Shown here in pieces: positions 1-8,209 of a stretch of 32,036 bases of DNA. A model generated the notes under the pieces. That model saw nothing but the letters and a program-made list of their open reading frames with translations, had not been told where the DNA came from and ran no database searches. The translations under genes and the position numbers were made by a program. Where the stretch lies: NCBI GenBank assembly GCA_013287855.1, contig JABDCY010000011.1:1-32036 (forward strand), read 5' to 3'. This DNA is from Candidatus Babelota bacterium (GTDB lineage: Bacteria; Babelota; Babeliae; Babelales; Vermiphilaceae). Within the stretch, counting starts at the first letter, position 1, and each line of letters begins with the position of its first letter.

Positions 1-63
1 AGTTTCCATTCCGCTTAACTAACAGGTGATTGCAATTACCTTTTTTTTTTTGCGGGAACTGGC

Positions 64-1311
64 GTGAGAAGGCAAAATATTTCGCTACACATTGCGCTTT
101 TATTCTTATTATCTTCTTTGGCAAACCAAAATATTTTTTGCGTACATGATCCATTAGAGCAATTTGATATGTGGTGCAGTGTTGAAGAATTGCAAGAAAT
201 CGAACCCAATGACGTTATCGTGAGAGAATTCAAACTTGTGGCACAAGCACAGACAAGTCTTCAACTTGCAACTGATGCCATCGTTAAGCATTGCGACCCA
301 CAACTTTTCGATGACTGGCAAGTTTATCAGTCTAATAAACAACTTTATCTTTTCATTCCACCAAATTTTAGTTTACAAGGACTTGATCTTTCCTTTGAGA
401 ATTTCACGCAAACATCATTGAAGGATATCAGTGACAAGCCCTATTTCCGCTATTCAGGGGCAACACGAGATGCTCTTGCAGATTTTTTTGCACTTCGCAC
501 TATACATTCAAAGCCATGTACCATCGTATTTAGTGGCCATGGAGGACGGTGTAAAAATCCCAAAAATCTTGAACAGGTTCGACAAAGTGGCATGGCATTA
601 GGAAATCTACGTAAAACCTACAATGTGCTGAACAATAAGCAGGTTAAAGCTATTATTAACTTGTCCTGTTATAGCAGTAGCAAACGAATTCTTGATTACA
701 TTGCACAAGACAGCTATTCAATGCCCATTATTAGTGGCTGCATGGGGGACAACCCAAGCGAATTGGTCCCGACAGTCTCACCAAAATCTATCCAACAGTT
801 TCATGCTGCATTTCAAAATCTGAAACTTTGTAAAGAGCATACGCCACAACTTTTTAAAGCTCTTGAGACCTATTTACAATGCAAATGTTGCACGAATAAC
901 ACGCCACTTATTTTATGGCCACACAAAAAAGTCTTTAGGCTGCTCGCCGAAAAAAAGGTACAAAAAGAACGGCAAAAATTTAACAAAATCGGCAAGACAA
1001 TATTTTTTGAAAAAGTGCATTATGGTACCTGTACAGTAGAAGAAAAAATCAAATTATCATTTGGTTCGCCGTATATTACAGATCATACTTTGAAACAACT
1101 CACCGTGCGGGGGGCAGACAGCTTAGAAGATTTTGCAAATCGATTTAAATTACCGTCGGAGATAAATTGTAGATACAAGCTGTCCATCGATGAACTGAGA
1201 CTCGGACAAACTACCTTGCACAAAGTCACGGTATTATTTACTGAAACAGGAAAATCCATTGAAGGGAACGACCAATTCCAACATTTACTTAAATATCAAA
1301 AAAATAGTTGA
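64..1311 (+). CDS. Exported caspase-fold-like (clan CD) putative cysteine peptidase
   Basis: The 415-residue product begins at a GTG preceded by a weak GGGAA ribosome site. Residues 8-26 form a signal peptide ending near NIFC. The centre holds the two hallmarks of clan CD cysteine peptidases (caspases, metacaspases, gingipains, CHAT): a hydrophobic strand ending in SGHGG (H159, G160) and a second hydrophobic strand ending in LSC (C202). The His-Cys spacing of 43 residues is normal for this fold. SGHG is also the usual metacaspase wording, but the usual Asp before the catalytic Cys is missing. The C-terminal 180 residues are not recognised and contain a Cys cluster (CKCC, about residue 273). 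It converges on a secreted metallopeptidase only 4 bases away. Seen: motifs and signal peptide. Inferred: proteolytic activity outside the cytoplasm, perhaps toward a host. A catalytically dead relative remains possible. Confidence 0.6.
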   Translation: MRRQNISLHIALLFLLSSLANQNIFCVHDPLEQFDMWCSVEELQEIEPNDVIVREFKLVAQAQTSLQLATDAIVKHCDPQLFDDWQVYQSNKQLYLFIPPNFSLQGLDLSFENFTQTSLKDISDKPYFRYSGATRDALADFFALRTIHSKPCTIVFSGHGGRCKNPKNLEQVRQSGMALGNLRKTYNVLNNKQVKAIINLSCYSSSKRILDYIAQDSYSMPIISGCMGDNPSELVPTVSPKSIQQFHAAFQNLKLCKEHTPQLFKALETYLQCKCCTNNTPLILWPHKKVFRLLAEKKVQKERQKFNKIGKTIFFEKVHYGTCTVEEKIKLSFGSPYITDHTLKQLTVRGADSLEDFANRFKLPSEINCRYKLSIDELRLGQTTLHKVTVLFTETGKSIEGNDQFQHLLKYQKNS

Positions 1312-1315
1312 GCTT

Positions 1316-2194
1316 TTATTTGTTAAAAAAGCGCGGATTGCCAATTAACTGCATAAATCTGGCATCTCCATGTTGTAGCTGCGCATAAGCCGCACGAATA
1401 TAGTTAATATGTGGATATCCAATCAATGGATCTCCAGCATTGCACCGGGCATGCAGCTCATCCAAATGCCATGGCTCGTGGCGTGCCAAATATCTTATTG
1501 TTGCATCAACGGCGGCATATTCTTGCTGCTCAACTAACTGCTTGTTATCACTAACGGCCTTGCGCACCGCATGCCAAAACGTAAATTCTCCATTGTTGAC
1601 CTTGATCTCTTTGATGATCTTTTCTGCTGCATCAACTATTTGCTTCTTGGTGTGTTGCGAGACTACATGATTGCTTTCATGCAATGCAACATAGCGACTT
1701 AAGCATCTGTCATCCATTATTTCTTTGCGCAGACAAACGCCTCGGGCAGTCGAAAGTCCATTCATCTCAAACTTTGTAGGTAATGGTTTTACTAAAATTT
1801 CTTTAGGATGTTTATGACCAAGATCTGCAAGGCTTTTATGTACCAACTCTTGCATCCGCAGACAATTTACATCGGGTAACTCAGGAAATTGTGCAAATTC
1901 ATGCTCAGTGTCTTTTAGAAACGATCTAACTATGATTTTTTTTAAATTTAGTAAGGTTTGTTCGTTTCTTCTACGTGGTTCAAGCACAAGTACTTTGCTT
2001 ACTGCGCGTGCTACATTTGTCCCAAACCATAAATTGCCCTCTGCTTTATCAGATTTTTGAGCAGTATTATAAGACCTTTTTTGCAGAAATATTCTTTTGG
2101 GGATGTGGTGCAAAGATCGTAGAAATTGCATGCTGTGCGCTTGATGCACTGAAATTAAAGTAAGCAAAAATAATGGGATTTTTATTCGTACCAT
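1316..2194 (-). CDS. Exported HExxH zinc metallopeptidase-like protein
   Basis: The product has 292 residues. Its ATG follows a good GGGGAG ribosome site. An N-terminal hydrophobic stretch (residues 5-21, ending AHSM) looks like a signal peptide. HESNH at residues 172-176 fits the HExxH zinc site, inside a helix-like stretch (YVALHESNHVVSQH). About 50 residues later QQEYAAVDAT offers E225 and D230 as a candidate third ligand, in the style of gluzincin peptidases. The family is not recognised further. It is the last gene of a minus-strand cluster, 20 bases after polA, and ends 4 bases from the convergent caspase-like gene. The role in protein breakdown is inferred from the motif alone. HExxH can occur by chance, but its context and the signal peptide support it. 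Confidence 0.6.
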   Translation of the reverse strand: MVRIKIPLFLLTLISVHQAHSMQFLRSLHHIPKRIFLQKRSYNTAQKSDKAEGNLWFGTNVARAVSKVLVLEPRRRNEQTLLNLKKIIVRSFLKDTEHEFAQFPELPDVNCLRMQELVHKSLADLGHKHPKEILVKPLPTKFEMNGLSTARGVCLRKEIMDDRCLSRYVALHESNHVVSQHTKKQIVDAAEKIIKEIKVNNGEFTFWHAVRKAVSDNKQLVEQQEYAAVDATIRYLARHEPWHLDELHARCNAGDPLIGYPHINYIRAAYAQLQHGDARFMQLIGNPRFFNK

Positions 2195-2214
2195 ATTCTT
2201 CTCCCCAAAAAATG

Positions 2215-4935
2215 CTATTTACTCACTTCTTCCCAATTAAAACCAACTCGAGTTTTGATTTCCAGTGGAATTGACCAACTCACTACCGACTCTAATACTT
2301 GCTTTACAAGTTCTTGCGTCTTTTCCAATTGATCTTTGTTCACAGAAATAAGTAACTCGTCATGAATTTGTAAAACGATATGCGCATCAAGATTGTGCTC
2401 TTTAAATGTCTTATCAAGATTTATCATGCCGATTTTCGTGATATCAGCAGCTGACCCTTGAGCTACCGTGTTGATGGCAACACGTTTGGCAAGCTCATAC
2501 AAACTTTTATTTTTTTCATAGATACCCGGCACATAGCGACGGCGACCCCACATAGTTTGCACATAGCCTTCTTTTTTACACATATCGATGGTCTCTTCCA
2601 TCCAGGTGGAAACGGCAGGATATTGGGCAAAATATTTTTCAATATATAATTTTGCATCTTTAAATGGAATGCCTAAATCTTGTGCAAGACCAAATGGTGT
2701 TAATCCATACAAAATACTAAAGTTTATGCGCTTACCAATTTGGCGCTGTTCGTTGGTGACATCTTTCAGCTCCACATCAAACAAGCGTGCAGCCGTTTCG
2801 GCGTGAATGTCATGGCCACCTAAAAAGGCAATAACAAGATTTTTGTCCTGGGACAATTGCGCAAGAACTCGCAACTCGATTTGCGAATAGTCGGCTGATA
2901 AAAAGAGATGCCCTTCTTGTGGTTTGAATGCCGCGCGAATTTTGCTGCCCAGCCCACCTCCTGTTGGAATATTTTGCAGATTTGGGTCAGAGCTTGCCAA
3001 ACGGCCTGTGGCAACTGCTGTCTGGCTAAAAGACGTATGAATCAGATTGGTTTTTGGATCCACATAGCCTGGCAACGCATCAATATAGGTGCTTTTTAAT
3101 TTTGCAAGCTCTCGATATTTCAGAATGAGACCAGGCACAGGGTGTAAATGTGAAAGTGTTTCCAAAACTTCTTGGTCAGTGGAGTACCGTTCACCTGTAC
3201 CACTTTTCTTTTGCGGTGGCAGATTGAGGCGTTGGAAGAGTAGCTCTTCGACTTGTTTTGGTGAATTTAAATTGAGGTCTTTGTACGACTCGCCAACCAA
3301 GGCAGCAATTTGTGCTTCGATGGTAGTGAGTTCTGCCGTTACAACAAGATCAAGATCCTTAAGCACGTTGACATCACAGGCAATGCCCGCAAGCTCCATG
3401 TTATAAAGCACTTCAACAAGGGGAAACTCTATCGTTTCAAACAAGGTGGCAAGTTTTTCTTTGCGCAATTCAGCTTCGAAAATCTTTTTAAGCCTAAGAG
3501 TTTGGTGCGCATCAGCTGCCGCATATTGTGTAGCTAGTCCAAGCGGAACATAGGAAAAGTTCTTATATTTGTTGGCCTTCACAACCTCGTCAAACGAAAG
3601 CATCTCCTCACCAAGATAATGTTCAGAAAGTTGCTTGAGCGAAATTTTTTGCCAATCTTTGGCTACAAGGCGTGCAGCAATAAGCGTATCAAAGGCCAAA
3701 CCGTGCACATCAACGCCTGCGGTTTTCAGTACATGCATATCAAATTTGGCGCTATGCATGTATTTTTTATAGGTGGAATCTTCCAGATATGGTCTTAAAC
3801 CATCAAGAACTTCTTTGCGCGACAACTGATGACCCTCTACCTTATGCCCACAGGGAATATAATAAGATATGCCTTCTTGATAACAGATGGAAAGGCCAAC
3901 TAATTCTGAATTAAAAACATCGAGCCCTGTAGTTTCGGTATCAATGGCAAAAATTTTGTGCTTTTGTAAGGCCGCACACAAATCACGCAACTCTTCATGC
4001 GTCGTTACTGTTCTAAAATCATATTTTTTAAAAACTTCAATTTTTTTTTCAACAGCAGAGCTTTGTAGTCCCGAGTTTTGCTCAATGTCCTTTATCAACG
4101 ATTTAAATTCAAGTTCCTGAAATAATGGCAATGCATGAGACCAATTCGATTGATCAAAAACGATATCATTTTTGATAAGTCCTGATGGGTGATATTGTAA
4201 CAAGAAGAGCTTCTCACTTAAGAATGCATTATCTTTTTGTTCTGCTAATAATTTTTGCGTTTTTGGTTTGTGCACTTTTGGTAAGTTGTCGTAGACATCT
4301 TGTAGAGATGAGAATTGCGTCACGAGCTCCAGCGCACCCTTTTCTCCAATTCCTTTGACCCCAGGAATATTATCAGAAGCATCGCCAAGAATGGCAAAAT
4401 AAAAGGGAAGCTTTTCAACCGGAAATCCTTTTTTCTCTTCAAATTTTTTGGCATCAAGAATAGCATCTTTGAACGGATCAAAAATTACGGTTTGCTCATC
4501 AAGCATCTGCGCCATATCCTTGTCGGAACTTACGACACAAATCGTATAGCCATCTTTTTTACGCTCTTGCGCAATGGAGTACATAATATCATCAGCTTCA
4601 ATGCCCTGCTGCGCAATCTGGCGCAACCCAATAAGGTCGGCAAATTTGAGGATATATTCTTTTTGCTCAAAGATATCGCTTGGTGGCGCTTGGCGCGTAG
4701 CTTTGTACTCAGCGTACATAGTGTGACGCGTAGTTTTTCCTTTGGAGTCCCACACGAGCACTACATTTTGCATGTGGAAGGTATCGATAAGCTTTTTGAT
4801 CATTCGGCAAAAGCTATAAACCGCCTGCACCGGAAGGCCTTTGCTGGTATGCAAGGGGCGCACGCCATAATAGGCGCGGTATAAAAAGGAGGAGCCATCA
4901 ATTAAAAATAGAGTCTTTTTTGGATCAAGATTCAC
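2215..4935 (-). CDS. polA: DNA polymerase I with intact proofreading domain
   Basis: This enzyme fills gaps and removes RNA primers in replication and repair. With the GTG at 4935 as start the product has 906 residues, the usual family length. An AGGGA ribosome site lies 7 bases upstream. Order of domains: 5' nuclease (about 8-290; FLIDGSSFLYR, GIEADD, SSDKD, GDASDNIPG), 3'-5' exonuclease (about 305-500; IDTETTG, SAKFDMHVL, YAAADAHQT) and polymerase (about 500-906; motif A SADYSQIELR, motif B KRINFSILYG, motif C QIHDELL). All three exonuclease motifs keep their acidic residues, so proofreading is probably active. The frame stays open upstream to a GTG at 5055, which would add 40 hydrophobic residues and overlap the preceding gene by 13 bases. 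I consider that start less likely. A short copy of the 3' end occurs at 9668-9715. Confidence 0.95.
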   Translation of the reverse strand: MNLDPKKTLFLIDGSSFLYRAYYGVRPLHTSKGLPVQAVYSFCRMIKKLIDTFHMQNVVLVWDSKGKTTRHTMYAEYKATRQAPPSDIFEQKEYILKFADLIGLRQIAQQGIEADDIMYSIAQERKKDGYTICVVSSDKDMAQMLDEQTVIFDPFKDAILDAKKFEEKKGFPVEKLPFYFAILGDASDNIPGVKGIGEKGALELVTQFSSLQDVYDNLPKVHKPKTQKLLAEQKDNAFLSEKLFLLQYHPSGLIKNDIVFDQSNWSHALPLFQELEFKSLIKDIEQNSGLQSSAVEKKIEVFKKYDFRTVTTHEELRDLCAALQKHKIFAIDTETTGLDVFNSELVGLSICYQEGISYYIPCGHKVEGHQLSRKEVLDGLRPYLEDSTYKKYMHSAKFDMHVLKTAGVDVHGLAFDTLIAARLVAKDWQKISLKQLSEHYLGEEMLSFDEVVKANKYKNFSYVPLGLATQYAAADAHQTLRLKKIFEAELRKEKLATLFETIEFPLVEVLYNMELAGIACDVNVLKDLDLVVTAELTTIEAQIAALVGESYKDLNLNSPKQVEELLFQRLNLPPQKKSGTGERYSTDQEVLETLSHLHPVPGLILKYRELAKLKSTYIDALPGYVDPKTNLIHTSFSQTAVATGRLASSDPNLQNIPTGGGLGSKIRAAFKPQEGHLFLSADYSQIELRVLAQLSQDKNLVIAFLGGHDIHAETAARLFDVELKDVTNEQRQIGKRINFSILYGLTPFGLAQDLGIPFKDAKLYIEKYFAQYPAVSTWMEETIDMCKKEGYVQTMWGRRRYVPGIYEKNKSLYELAKRVAINTVAQGSAADITKIGMINLDKTFKEHNLDAHIVLQIHDELLISVNKDQLEKTQELVKQVLESVVSWSIPLEIKTRVGFNWEEVSK

Positions 4936-5042
4936 AACATTATCCCTGATAAACAAATGAGAAGGTTCTATAACCGAGCTTAACGCAAAATTGATAAGAA
5001 ACAAGGCCCCGAAATAGCTGAAGGACTCCAGAAGATTTTTTA

Positions 5043-5516
5043 TCACGAAAACCACTGAGTGACAATTAGGAGGTGCATAGCAAAAAGACCTGAGCCCACA
5101 TAGGCGCCTACATATGTTGGCTCTTTTTCATCCCAAACCTCCATTTTGAAACAATCATCGTGAAAAAGTGGAACATCTCTTTCAGCAGTTATTGAACCGT
5201 TAGAGTTCTTATTGTAATAAATTGGACGGCCATGTTTTATATACGTACAAAAAATAGTGCTTTCCTGCTGATCAATAGCGGTAAATGCCGTTATGGTTCT
5301 GATCGGCCCAAATTTACCTTCGTCAAACTCTACATGCCAACGATGTGAGGGAAATTGTTCTTTTACATGTTCCTTGATGCGACCACTTAGCATTTCATTA
5401 GTAGGTCTTCTGCAATTGCTTTTGCGAAATGTAGGCTGCCGCATTGCCACTATGTGTTGAGCACTGAAGATTACCAGAAGAAGTTTGATCAGAAAAAATA
5501 AGCGAATAAACTGCAT
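5043..5516 (-). CDS. Small exported protein, unrecognised
   Basis: The product has 157 residues and is not recognised. A strongly hydrophobic N-terminus (residues 3-24, IRLFFLIKLLLVIFSA) ends at HIVAM, a likely signal peptidase I site. The mature part is mixed, with an Arg/Lys-rich start and a second hydrophobic stretch at the C-terminus (GSGLFAMHLLIVTQW) that could be a membrane anchor. It starts at an ATG without a clear ribosome site, 19 bases after the stop of the small exported gene upstream, and precedes polA. The three probably share a transcript. No function can be inferred from the sequence. Confidence 0.7.
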   Translation of the reverse strand: MQFIRLFFLIKLLLVIFSAQHIVAMRQPTFRKSNCRRPTNEMLSGRIKEHVKEQFPSHRWHVEFDEGKFGPIRTITAFTAIDQQESTIFCTYIKHGRPIYYNKNSNGSITAERDVPLFHDDCFKMEVWDEKEPTYVGAYVGSGLFAMHLLIVTQWFS

Positions 5517-5535
5517 GGATTTTTGCGTCTAAAAA

Positions 5536-5880
5536 TTAATCTATCTGATGAGCTGGCGCAGAACTGTCATCAATCACAATACGCGATTCTCGAGTACATG
5601 AATTTAGGGCCTTAATGGCGTGCATGAGTTTGGCGCATTCTTCTAAAAACGCATCACTATCTTGAACATTGCCACTCTCGATGAGCTGTTTCATTACAGC
5701 AAGCCATGGTTCGGCGTTTGTTTTAGGAGTCTTCGTTATTTTGATGCTTACATAGATGGTGTCGTTATACTCCGCTATAAGCTCAGGGTGTGTTGCAATA
5801 AATTCCCATTCAACGTCCTCGGCATTAAGACTTGCATAACTACCCATTACGAGCATCGAGCACAAAATAGTTTTCAACAT
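5536..5880 (-). CDS. Small exported protein, unrecognised
   Basis: The product has 114 residues and is not recognised. Residues 1-20 make a short signal peptide ending SLNA, with cleavage before EDVEWEF. The mature part is acidic, about 94 residues, with two Cys (in LEECAK and NSCTRE) that might form a disulfide. The ATG is preceded by GAGGA at a good spacing, which fixes the start. It is the first gene of the minus-strand run that continues through the next exported protein to polA and the metallopeptidase. A periplasmic or secreted location is inferred from the signal peptide. Confidence 0.7.
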   Translation of the reverse strand: MLKTILCSMLVMGSYASLNAEDVEWEFIATHPELIAEYNDTIYVSIKITKTPKTNAEPWLAVMKQLIESGNVQDSDAFLEECAKLMHAIKALNSCTRESRIVIDDSSAPAHQID

Positions 5881-6066
5881 ACAATTCCTCAGGATTTACT
5901 GATTTATTCAACATTTCTCCAGTGTACCGGGGCAGCTAATTGCGTCAAGATCAATGACGTTTTAACATAGGTTCTGAAGCTTGGAGACGCTTTTGAGATG
6001 AAGTTACCATTTGATCATTCGATGCAGACGAAGTATCCTAAGAAAAAGAAATTCAAAAGGATACCT

Positions 6067-6519
6067 ATGTCAAAAAAAATATTGCCTATTCTTGGACTAT
6101 TGGTTTTGTGCTTACCAAACATCATAGTGACACAGGAAGATAAGCAATTGAGCGAGGAAGAGAAAACTCAAAATACGCAAGATCACCGTAATATTCTTGA
6201 TAAAGTGTTGTATGCCGCGCATGAAACACTAGGCGTTGTAGGGACTGTTGGCTTTATTCCTGCTGCTGGATATTGTGGAGTAGGTCTTGCAGCAATGCTT
6301 TTGAATGATCATCCAGAAGGCGGCCGAACAACATTATTATCATGCATATCCGCAGCAGCTTGTTTATATATAGATAAACCATCAGGTTGGCCAACAGAAA
6401 GCGCGGCTGAATTAAATGCAAAATATTTGGGTCGTTTGGCGCCAAGAGTAAGAACATCTAATAAGCAAGATCTTGTTGAATCTAAGCAACAGCAACTACC
6501 TCGTCCCCAAAAAAAATGA
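6067..6519 (+). CDS. Small exported or membrane protein, unrecognised
   Basis: The product has 150 residues from the ATG at 6067, which follows an AAAGGAT ribosome site. The frame is open to an ATG at 5998, but that adds a Lys-rich, non-hydrophobic leader before the signal sequence and has no ribosome site. The N-terminus (residues 5-22) is a signal peptide or anchor. A hydrophobic, Gly/Ala-rich stretch (about 58-80, VGTVGFIPAAGYCGVGLAAM) and a second one (about 89-101, LLSCISAAACLYI) could be a membrane hairpin. The tail is Gln/Lys-rich. It ends 9 bases before the convergent gene at 6529. No family is recognised. Confidence 0.65.
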   Translation: MSKKILPILGLLVLCLPNIIVTQEDKQLSEEEKTQNTQDHRNILDKVLYAAHETLGVVGTVGFIPAAGYCGVGLAAMLLNDHPEGGRTTLLSCISAAACLYIDKPSGWPTESAAELNAKYLGRLAPRVRTSNKQDLVESKQQQLPRPQKK

Positions 6520-6528
6520 AAGTTAATT

Positions 6529-7191
6529 CTATTTCTCTTTAGGCTTGAGCACATAATAACCGCCAGCACCAAGGGTTGTCACAGCTAGCGCACCAACTCC
6601 TATTATCGCAAGTGGGCGCCAATCTTTTGTATCAGATTGCCAGCTGATTGCGATTTTGCTCTCTTTCGTAGCAAAATTGTTGAGCCTCTTGTACACCTGG
6701 AATGCAACCTCTTTGTTTTTTATCATGCGTTTCTCATATTTCAGGGACCACATCTCGCTTTCATCTTCAGCAAGCTGTATTGAATGAGTTTCTCCCTTCC
6801 ATTCTTGACCATAAAGTACGGATAGACTACTAATCGGCTCTAAATAACTCACGTAACCTTTAACTTCTGTTGCGGTTAAAAATGTTTGTTTCTTACACAA
6901 AATTTTCGTCACAGCTGGTAGCCTTGCACGCTCTTTGTATTGTTTGACTGTGCTATCAAACTCAGGTTCTTGCGTCCAAAAATCCTTCAAACCGTCGTAT
7001 TCAATAATGTCACCAATTTCAAAGTCCGTCTTAGTTACATCAAAATCATTAGCAGCCAATTCTGCCAGTGCCTGCTGTTTCACCTTCTCTATTAATGTTT
7101 CACCCTCCATCGCTTGCACCAAAGATGTAAAAAAAATAGTCCTCAAAATTAGGCCAACTATCATTGATTGCAGAATGCAACTACTATTCAT
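6529..7191 (-). CDS. Exported protein with C-terminal membrane anchor; paralogue of the gene at 8210-8776
   Basis: The product has 220 residues and is of unknown family. The signal peptide (residues 1-27) ends LVQAM. The body is mixed and acidic. Unlike its paralogue it ends with a hydrophobic Gly/Ala segment (about 193-213) followed by the charged tail KPKEK, which suggests a C-terminal membrane anchor. Similarity to the 8210-8776 product runs along the whole body: CILQS in the signal peptide, YLEPI/FLEPI, WKG(E/N)TH(S/A)IQLA, and VYKRLNNFATKESKI/DYKRLQKFATMNSKI. The upstream DNA of the two is also conserved. The ATG follows AAAGGA in that shared leader. These are clearly duplicated genes; function is unknown. 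Confidence 0.75.
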   Translation of the reverse strand: MNSSCILQSMIVGLILRTIFFTSLVQAMEGETLIEKVKQQALAELAANDFDVTKTDFEIGDIIEYDGLKDFWTQEPEFDSTVKQYKERARLPAVTKILCKKQTFLTATEVKGYVSYLEPISSLSVLYGQEWKGETHSIQLAEDESEMWSLKYEKRMIKNKEVAFQVYKRLNNFATKESKIAISWQSDTKDWRPLAIIGVGALAVTTLGAGGYYVLKPKEK

Positions 7192-7290
7192 ACAAAAATC
7201 CTTTGAGTTTTTTGTGCATCATAGTGTAAAAAAGAGTACACTTTGCAGCAAACAATCTTCAACCAATCTTTCTCATGTTTATCCAATAAA
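7192..7290 (-). repeat. Upstream region, copy 1, shared with the paralogue at 8777-8868
   Basis: This leader and promoter segment is nearly the same as 8777-8868. On the minus strand it shows TTGAAG (7257-7262), a 16-base spacer and TGTACT (7235-7240), then the AAAGGA ribosome site before the ATG at 7191. The last part (7276-7290) reads like the first codons of priA, then the similarity stops and the terminator hairpin begins. The -35/-10 call is by eye. Confidence 0.6.
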
Positions 7291-7333
7291 ATAAAACAAG
7301 CCGATTGGTATTACCAGTCGGCTTGTTTTATTT
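7289..7333. terminator. Hairpin copy 1 (terminator-like, bidirectional)
   Basis: A long imperfect inverted repeat with the core ACAAGCCGA / TCGGCTTGT, closed by A-rich and T-rich flanks on both sides. It can act as an intrinsic terminator in either direction. An almost identical hairpin occurs at 8092-8137, so the gene 7461-8096 is bracketed by two copies. Its position upstream of both neighbouring genes is odd for a terminator and points to duplication. Confidence 0.65.
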
Positions 7334-7460
7334 GATGTACCTTCTGATTAATATCCTTGCCAAATTAATGATGTTTATATGATATTGTACATGCACAATT
7401 CAATGTTCTTGAAATTCATTGGTGATACAGAATTTAAAAAAACAAGTATCAGGAGATAGC

Positions 7461-8096
7461 ATGAAGTACAAATTAATAGTGACGCTTTTTCTGACAGCAC
7501 TGTCAGCTTTTGTTGCGGCAACCGAAAAAAATGAGCAAGAACCAAAGAAGTCACTGAAAGACAGTTTGTGGCGAGATGATTTAACAAGTTTCAATTTTAA
7601 TAATTTTAAGGACAAAGATGGCAGTATTAAGGTAGCTGTGCACCTTTCAAAACGATCTCCGTATATTGATCAAACGTTATATAGCTGTGATTTTACATTA
7701 CATGAAGGCCCCAATCACAAAACTTGTCGTGACAATGAGAAGCCGTGCGAAGACCTTTATCTTAATTTAGCAGCCACTAAAGAAAAAACACTCGCACATT
7801 TAGCAAAAAAATCTGAAAAGAATGGTTTGCACATCAGTCTAGGAAAATTTCCAAATTATGGTGAAAGCTTGGTGACACTCATTCAGTTTTGGATTCCTGG
7901 CATGCAAATTGTAAGCCTCTTTTTTCCGAATATAATATCAGATGATGGCGTAGAAAAGATTGTTGATGCCACTAATGATTGTATTTCGCAGGCAGAAAGT
8001 CGACGCTGGTTACTGTTTAGATCTATAGATAAAACCAAGCTCTATCAATGCATCAGAAATTACGGGAAGCAGTTTGAAGCTGAAAAGCTGAAATAA
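7461..8096 (+). CDS. Exported protein, unrecognised, bracketed by duplicate hairpins
   Basis: The product has 211 residues from the ATG at 7461, which has an AGGAG ribosome site. An upstream in-frame ATG at 7419 would put 14 polar residues before the signal peptide and is unlikely. The signal peptide (residues 1-20, ending SAFVAA) is clear. The mature part has several Cys (CDF, TCRD, PCEDL, NDC, QCIR) that could form disulfides, and a hydrophobic stretch (about residues 150-166, IQFWIPGMQIVSLFFP). It stops inside the second copy of a terminator hairpin. No family is recognised. An exported cysteine-containing protein is all that can be supported. Confidence 0.7.
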   Translation: MKYKLIVTLFLTALSAFVAATEKNEQEPKKSLKDSLWRDDLTSFNFNNFKDKDGSIKVAVHLSKRSPYIDQTLYSCDFTLHEGPNHKTCRDNEKPCEDLYLNLAATKEKTLAHLAKKSEKNGLHISLGKFPNYGESLVTLIQFWIPGMQIVSLFFPNIISDDGVEKIVDATNDCISQAESRRWLLFRSIDKTKLYQCIRNYGKQFEAEKLK

Positions 8097-8137
8097 AAAC
8101 AAGCCGATTGGAATTGCCCGTCGGCTTGTTTTATTTT
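8092..8137. terminator. Hairpin copy 2 (intrinsic terminator of the gene ending at 8096)
   Basis: It has the same core ACAAGCCGA / TCGGCTTGT as the hairpin at 7289-7333, followed by TTTTATTTT. Here it sits where a rho-independent terminator should be, directly at the stop codon of the upstream gene. Confidence 0.75.
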
Positions 8138-8209
8138 CCTTAGTTTTTATGCTGTCTATGATCTCATTCACCTTCTATTCGATTCTAAACTAACTATGTC
8201 ATTGATTCC

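Noticed and set aside
4315-4884. A 189-codon open frame on the plus strand
   Set aside because: It lies antisense inside the conserved 5' nuclease part of polA, has no ribosome site and no recognisable motif.
5998-6066. Longer start for the exported gene at 6067
   Set aside because: It adds a Lys-rich leader before the signal peptide and has no ribosome site, whereas the ATG at 6067 has AAAGGAT.
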